Source: Solibacillus ferritrahens
GTDB lineage: Bacteria > Bacillota > Bacilli > Bacillales_A > Planococcaceae
DNA: 64,000 bases
Direction: 5' to 3'
NCBI RefSeq assembly: GCF_037027585.1
Contig: NZ_JAXCLE010000013.1
Location: forward strand, 39,813 to 103,812
Below are positions 60,225 to 64,000 of the stretch, piece by piece. The notes beneath the pieces were generated by a model. The model searched no databases. It had not been told where the DNA came from and was given only the letters and a program-made list of their open reading frames with translations. Made by a program: the position numbers and the translations under genes. The stretch's first letter is position 1. Each line of letters starts with the position of its first letter.

Positions 60225-62630
60225 ATGTTAGTTTCATTAAAATGGTTAAGTCAATATGTAGATATTTCTTCTTTAGAAGCAAATGAATTAGCAGAAAAAA
60301 TTACGCGTGCGGGGATTGAGGTAGACGCAGTAATTGACCGTTCACTAGGGATGTCAAATGTTGTAGTTGGTCATGTTGTATCAAAAGAAAAGCACCCGGA
60401 AGCAGATAAATTAAATGTGTGCCAAGTAGACGTTGGCGAAGAAGAACTTCAACAAATCGTTTGTGGTGCTCCAAATGTAGATGCAGGTCAAAAAGTAATC
60501 GTAGCGCGTCCAGGTGCGAAATTACCTGGAGGCATTAAAATTAAAAAGGCAAAATTACGTGGTCAAGAATCGAACGGTATGATTTGTTCACTTCAAGAGT
60601 TAGGCATTGAAGGTCGGCTTGTGCCAAAAGCTTATGCTGAAGGAATTTATGTTTTACCTGCAGATTCAACTCCAGGTGCGGATGCATTAGAAGTTTTAGG
60701 CTTACGTGATACAGTACTTGAGCTTGGTTTAACACCCAATCGTTCGGATGCATTAAGTATGCTTGGTGTTGCTTATGAAGTAGCAGCAATTTTATCTCAA
60801 GATGTAAAATTACCGAAAATTAATTATACAGCTTCAGCTGAAAAAGCGGCAGATGTATTAAAATTAACAGTAGAAGATAAAGAAGCAAACCCAATGTACG
60901 CAGCGAAAGTTGTGAAAAACATTGAAGTAAAAGAATCTCCATTATGGTTGCAGCATGCGCTAATGGCAGCAGGTGTACGCCCATACAATAACGTAGTCGA
61001 TATTACAAACTACGTATTAATGGAGTACGGTCAACCATTACATGCGTTCGACTATGACAAGTTAGCAACTGGTGAAATCGTTACACGTATGGCTCGTGAA
61101 GGGGAAGTGATGACGACTCTTGATGATCAGGAGCGTAAATTACAACCACATAACCTTGTTATTACAAATGGTCAAGAAGCTGAAGCAGTAGCAGGTGTTA
61201 TGGGCGGTGCTAAATCAGAAGTATCAAATACTACAACGACAGTAGTAATCGAATCTGCATACTTCAACCCAGCATCTGTACGTCGTACTTCAAAAGAAAT
61301 TGGCTTACGTTCGGATTCTTCTGCACGTTTTGAAAAAGGTGTAGATCCGAACCGTGTCCTTCCTGCTGCTGAACGTGCAGCACAGTTACTTGCTGAATTA
61401 GCAGGGGGAGAAGTACTGGAAGGTACAGTGCTTGTTGATGAGTTAGATAAGACACCAGCCCGTGTAGTTGTATCACCTGACTTCATTAATGGCCGCTTAG
61501 GTATGAAGATATCTTTAGAGGATATGCTGTCCATTTTAGAGCGCTTAAAATTTGATGTGGAAGCAGTTAATGGTTTATTAATCATTGATGCTCCGACACG
61601 ACGTCAGGATATTAAAATTCCGGAAGATATCGTGGAAGAAATAGCACGTATGTATGGCTACGATGAGATTCCTGTAAGCTTACCGGCGAGTGATCAAGTT
61701 GGCCGCTTAACGCCATATCAAGCAGGACGCCGTATTGTACGTAATGTTATGGAAGGAGCAGGTCTATACCAAGCAGTAACTTATTCTTTAACTTCTGCTT
61801 CCCATGCTCAAAAGTTTGCTCTAAAAGCTGAAGAGACGACAAAGTTATTAATGCCTATGTCTGAAGAGCGCTCTACACTACGTCAGAGCTTAATCCCTCA
61901 CTTAGTAGAGGCGGCAAGCTATAACGTAGCACGTCAGGCGGAAACAGTGGCATTATATGAAATTGGTTCTGTATTCCTTGGTCAAACTGCGGAAGAACTT
62001 CCATTTGAAGAAGAGCACTTGGCACTTGTATTAACAGGTAAATGGATTGATAATACATGGCAAGGTGAGAAGAAAAACGTTGATTTCTTCGTTGCAAAAG
62101 GTATTGTAGAAGCGGTATTTGCAAAATTAGGCTTATCTTCTCGTGTAGGCTATGTAAAAGCGCAAGTAGACGGCTTACATCCTGGTCGTACAGCTGATGT
62201 ATTATTGGATGGCGAGAAAGTTGGGGTCATTGCTCAGCTTCACCCACAAGAGCAAAAGGCATTTGATGTAAAAGAAACGTATGTAGCCGAATTAAACTTG
62301 CATGCCATTTTAAGTGCGACACAAGAAGAGCTTGTTTATTCAATGATTCCGCGCTTCCCGGCAATGAGCCGTGATATCGCATTAGAACTGGATATAGCGA
62401 CTCCAGCAGGCGAAATTGTAAGCATTATTAAAGGTGCAGGCACTTCTTTATTAAAGGATGTAAAAGTATTTGATGTATATGCAGGGGAAAAAATGACGGC
62501 TGGTAAAAAATCAGTGGCATTCTCATTAACATACTTTGACCCAGAGCGTACACTAACAGATGAAGAAGTAGTTGCAGCACATAATAAAGTATTAAAAGCA
62601 TTAGCACAAGCTGGCGCAGAAGTAAGATAA
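60225..62630 (+). CDS. pheT: Phenylalanyl-tRNA synthetase beta subunit
   Basis: 801 residues with the full domain order: EMAP-II-like tRNA-binding domain (about 40-155, VVVGHVVSKEKHPEADKLNV), B3/B4 editing domain (about 210-385), B5 (about 405-475, INGRLGMKISLEDML), a catalytic-like core, and the ferredoxin-fold anticodon-binding domain (about 705-800, YSMIPRFPAMSRDIALEL). The beta subunit removes mischarged tyrosine and binds the tRNA anticodon. AAGGAGG lies before the ATG. A strong terminator ends the operon. Confidence 0.97.
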   Translation: MLVSLKWLSQYVDISSLEANELAEKITRAGIEVDAVIDRSLGMSNVVVGHVVSKEKHPEADKLNVCQVDVGEEELQQIVCGAPNVDAGQKVIVARPGAKLPGGIKIKKAKLRGQESNGMICSLQELGIEGRLVPKAYAEGIYVLPADSTPGADALEVLGLRDTVLELGLTPNRSDALSMLGVAYEVAAILSQDVKLPKINYTASAEKAADVLKLTVEDKEANPMYAAKVVKNIEVKESPLWLQHALMAAGVRPYNNVVDITNYVLMEYGQPLHAFDYDKLATGEIVTRMAREGEVMTTLDDQERKLQPHNLVITNGQEAEAVAGVMGGAKSEVSNTTTTVVIESAYFNPASVRRTSKEIGLRSDSSARFEKGVDPNRVLPAAERAAQLLAELAGGEVLEGTVLVDELDKTPARVVVSPDFINGRLGMKISLEDMLSILERLKFDVEAVNGLLIIDAPTRRQDIKIPEDIVEEIARMYGYDEIPVSLPASDQVGRLTPYQAGRRIVRNVMEGAGLYQAVTYSLTSASHAQKFALKAEETTKLLMPMSEERSTLRQSLIPHLVEAASYNVARQAETVALYEIGSVFLGQTAEELPFEEEHLALVLTGKWIDNTWQGEKKNVDFFVAKGIVEAVFAKLGLSSRVGYVKAQVDGLHPGRTADVLLDGEKVGVIAQLHPQEQKAFDVKETYVAELNLHAILSATQEELVYSMIPRFPAMSRDIALELDIATPAGEIVSIIKGAGTSLLKDVKVFDVYAGEKMTAGKKSVAFSLTYFDPERTLTDEEVVAAHNKVLKALAQAGAEVR

Positions 62631-62642
62631 TTTCATAAATAT

Positions 62643-62688
62643 ATTTAAAACCCGAATGCACAATTTTTTAGCATTCGGGTTTTATTTA
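62643..62688. terminator. Bidirectional terminator between pheT and the next gene
   Basis: A perfect 13-bp stem, AAAACCCGAATGC (62647-62659) with GCATTCGGGTTTT (62671-62683), and T/A tracts on each side. Confidence 0.92.
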
Positions 62689-63162
62689 CGGTTGAATTTG
62701 TTTATCAGACTTTGTCATTCCTACAATTGTGCCGATTAGACCACTGATTGTATGTACGATGCCAAAAGTGTAAAAGTTTAAAAAGACATGGTTTGTATAT
62801 TCATTTAAACCTGGAAACCCAAAAATGACAGAGCCGGGTGTACTCGTGTCGCCTCCAAGCGAAGCATATACACTATCTTTAAAGTCAATTGCATAAAAAA
62901 TCAAAACAACGAGCAGAGCAACGCCAAATATAAAATAGATCATCCGCATTATATGATCTTTAGCATTGCGCGCGCTTACAACAAAAAAGCGATATGTAAT
63001 AAATAAGCTTAATAATATAAATGGTGCGACAAGTGCTAAACCAAGTGCACCAAGATTACCGCCATCGGCAACATCATCTGGCTTAACCGTAAAAAAGTGC
63101 TGAATAATCATTACACCAAATAAACTAATGCCCAAACTTATGAGCCAACTAAGACGTAGCAT
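62686..63162 (-). CDS. Four-helix membrane protein of unknown function
   Basis: I do not recognise the family. The 158 residues contain four hydrophobic helices (about 5-23, 42-63, 73-93 and 124-147). A loop between helices 3 and 4 (about 94-123, FKDSVYASLGGDTSTPGSV) is polar and Gly/Ser-rich. GGAGG lies before the ATG, and the gene shares the terminator with pheT. It diverges from the hydrolase gene. Neighbours give no hint of role. Confidence 0.7.
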   Translation of the reverse strand: MLRLSWLISLGISLFGVMIIQHFFTVKPDDVADGGNLGALGLALVAPFILLSLFITYRFFVVSARNAKDHIMRMIYFIFGVALLVVLIFYAIDFKDSVYASLGGDTSTPGSVIFGFPGLNEYTNHVFLNFYTFGIVHTISGLIGTIVGMTKSDKQIQP

Positions 63163-63288
63163 GTAAATCCTCCATTTCTATTATCACTATACATGGTACT
63201 CTATTTCGTTTCAATGCAGACTATAGGATTCTTTTATCCGATAAATTCAGTATAATATAGTAGAATGATGTAAAGGGGAGGAATTTTA

Positions 63289-63828
63289 ATGCTTAAAAAA
63301 GAAGAAGCGGTACTAGTACTTATTGATATCCAGGGGAAATTGGCCCAAATTGTCGATGAAAGTGAATTTATCATAAACAATATAGCCAATGTGGTACAAG
63401 GGGCAAAGCTACTTGAGTTACCAATTTTATGGCTTGAGCAGTATCCTAAGGGGCTCGGAGCAACAGATGAACGTATTGCAAAACATTTAGAAGATGAAAA
63501 ACCAATCGAAAAAATTACGTTTAGTGCATACGATACAGAGGAGTTTGTACGTGCTTTAGAGCAAACGGGGCGCAAAAAAATTCTACTAGCTGGCATTGAA
63601 ACACATATTTGCGTCTATCAAACGGCTGCACATTTACTTGCGAATGGCTATGAAGTGGACGTGCTGGCAGATTGTGTATCGTCACGTACTGCACGGAACA
63701 GTGAAATAGGCATACAGAAAATGGTACAACTTGGAGCTACCTTAACAAGCGTAGAAATGGCCTTATTTGAAATGCAGCAAGTGGCAAAAGGCGACGTATT
63801 TAAAACAATCAGTAAATTAGTGAAATAA
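63289..63828 (+). CDS. Isochorismatase-family cysteine hydrolase
   Basis: 179 residues. The catalytic triad of this family is visible: Asp in VLVLIDIQGKL, Lys region in LEQYPKGLG and Cys in AGIETHICVYQTA, with the cis-peptide site before it. The ADCVSSRTARNSEIG stretch resembles YcaC-type hydrolases. Substrates in the family range from isochorismate to nicotinamide and N-carbamoyl compounds, so the reaction cannot be assigned. GGGGAGG lies before the ATG. No biosynthetic neighbours are present. The IS3-like end follows 22 bases after the stop. Confidence 0.85.
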   Translation: MLKKEEAVLVLIDIQGKLAQIVDESEFIINNIANVVQGAKLLELPILWLEQYPKGLGATDERIAKHLEDEKPIEKITFSAYDTEEFVRALEQTGRKKILLAGIETHICVYQTAAHLLANGYEVDVLADCVSSRTARNSEIGIQKMVQLGATLTSVEMALFEMQQVAKGDVFKTISKLVK

Positions 63829-63860
63829 GAGGGAAAAGGTTAGCGACAACTGAACTGAAC

Positions 63861-63907
63861 CCCGAATAGTGGACACTTTAAAAAAAGTGACCTATTCGGG
63901 TTTTTTC
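63861..63907 (+). terminator. Terminator inside the IS end
   Basis: CCCGAATAGTGGACACTTT pairs with AAGTGACCTATTCGGG (small mismatch), followed by TTTTTTC. It also ends transcripts from the hydrolase gene. Confidence 0.85.
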
Positions 63908-63968
63908 TATTTTCATTACTAGAAATCCTCGTTATACTGACCATACGATTTAAGAACGGGAGAACATC

Positions 63969-64000
63969 ATGAGTAAAATAATTTTTAACGAATACCAACG
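63969..64000 (+). CDS. Transposase OrfA-like start (truncated by window edge)
   Basis: ATG at 63969, with GGGAG upstream, encodes MSKIIFNEYQ before the window ends. This resembles the N-terminus of helix-turn-helix OrfA proteins of IS3-family elements in Bacillales. Only ten codons are visible, so the assignment rests mainly on the terminal repeat just upstream. Confidence 0.5.
   Translation, partial: MSKIIFNEYQ

Larger units (their letters stand above)
63851..64000 (+). mobile_element. Left end of an IS3-family-like insertion sequence
   Basis: From TGAACTGAACCCCGAATAGT at 63851 the sequence looks like the terminal repeat of an IS3/IS150-type element (starts TG, GAACCCC run). A hairpin within the end (CCCGAATAG..CTATTCGGG, then six T, about 63861-63906) can block outside transcription. 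A transposase-like ORF begins at 63969. The other end lies beyond the window. Confidence 0.65.

Overview
The window is ordinary chromosomal DNA from a low-GC, spore-forming Gram-positive bacterium. The gene order (nrnA-dnaE, accDA-pfkA-pyk, citZ-icd-mdh-phoPR-polA-mutM-coaE-gapB-nrdR-dnaB-dnaI-thrS-infC-rpmI-rplT-ysdA, then sspI/ysgA and pheST) is the conserved Bacillales backbone. Protein character, the spore gene sspI, the menaquinol oxidase qoxABCD and the absence of several Bacillus subtilis neighbours (ytxBC, speD) suggest the Planococcaceae, near Solibacillus or Lysinibacillus. That placement is inference from reading, not from a search.

Layout. 1-6.6 kb: end of ald, a secreted SH3 protein, an M24 peptidase, ytkL, ytoI, ytpI and nrnA. 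6.6-16.7 kb: dnaE, a GntR/FadR-type regulator broken by one in-frame stop, accDA, pfkA, pyk, fxsA and ytvI. 17-20.6 kb: TCA genes citZ, icd and mdh. 20.7-23.2 kb, opposite strand: an ssuBAC sulfonate importer lying between mdh and phoP. 23.5-34.1 kb: phoPR, an hflKC pair, a small membrane protein, polA, mutM, coaE and gapB. 34.4-41.9 kb: nrdR, dnaB, dnaI, T-box-controlled thrS, then infC-rpmI-rplT behind an L20 leader, and ysdA. 42-45.3 kb: a helically phased 21-bp repeat array, a 29-codon ORF coupled to an AhpD-like gene, ysdB, a dimeric dUTPase and ysdC. 45.6-51.6 kb: accessory island with a chemoreceptor, a one-module NRPS-like reductase (A-T-R), its phosphopantetheinyl transferase and an SRPBCC protein. 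51.8-64 kb: argF, sspI, ysgA, qoxABCD, T-box-controlled pheST, a membrane protein, an isochorismatase-family hydrolase, and the left end of an IS3-like element at the right edge.

How it works together. Most genes are housekeeping: glycolysis, gluconeogenesis, TCA cycle, fatty-acid initiation, replication, repair, translation and respiration. Readable regulation includes a cre-like site on the predicted citZ start point, two CcpN-type sites 30 bp apart at gapB, two T-boxes, an L20 leader and many intrinsic terminators. Two non-AUG starts are well supported: AUU for infC and, unusually, AUA for dnaI.

Most promising for novelty: the stand-alone A-T-R synthetase with its own PPTase, predicted to release an amino aldehyde; the nine-unit repeat array; the paired repeat elements placed between each T-box terminator and its synthetase gene; the dnaI AUA start; and several gene remnants (Mn-catalase N-terminus, a C-terminal stub after the M24 peptidase, and protein-like sequence after argF).
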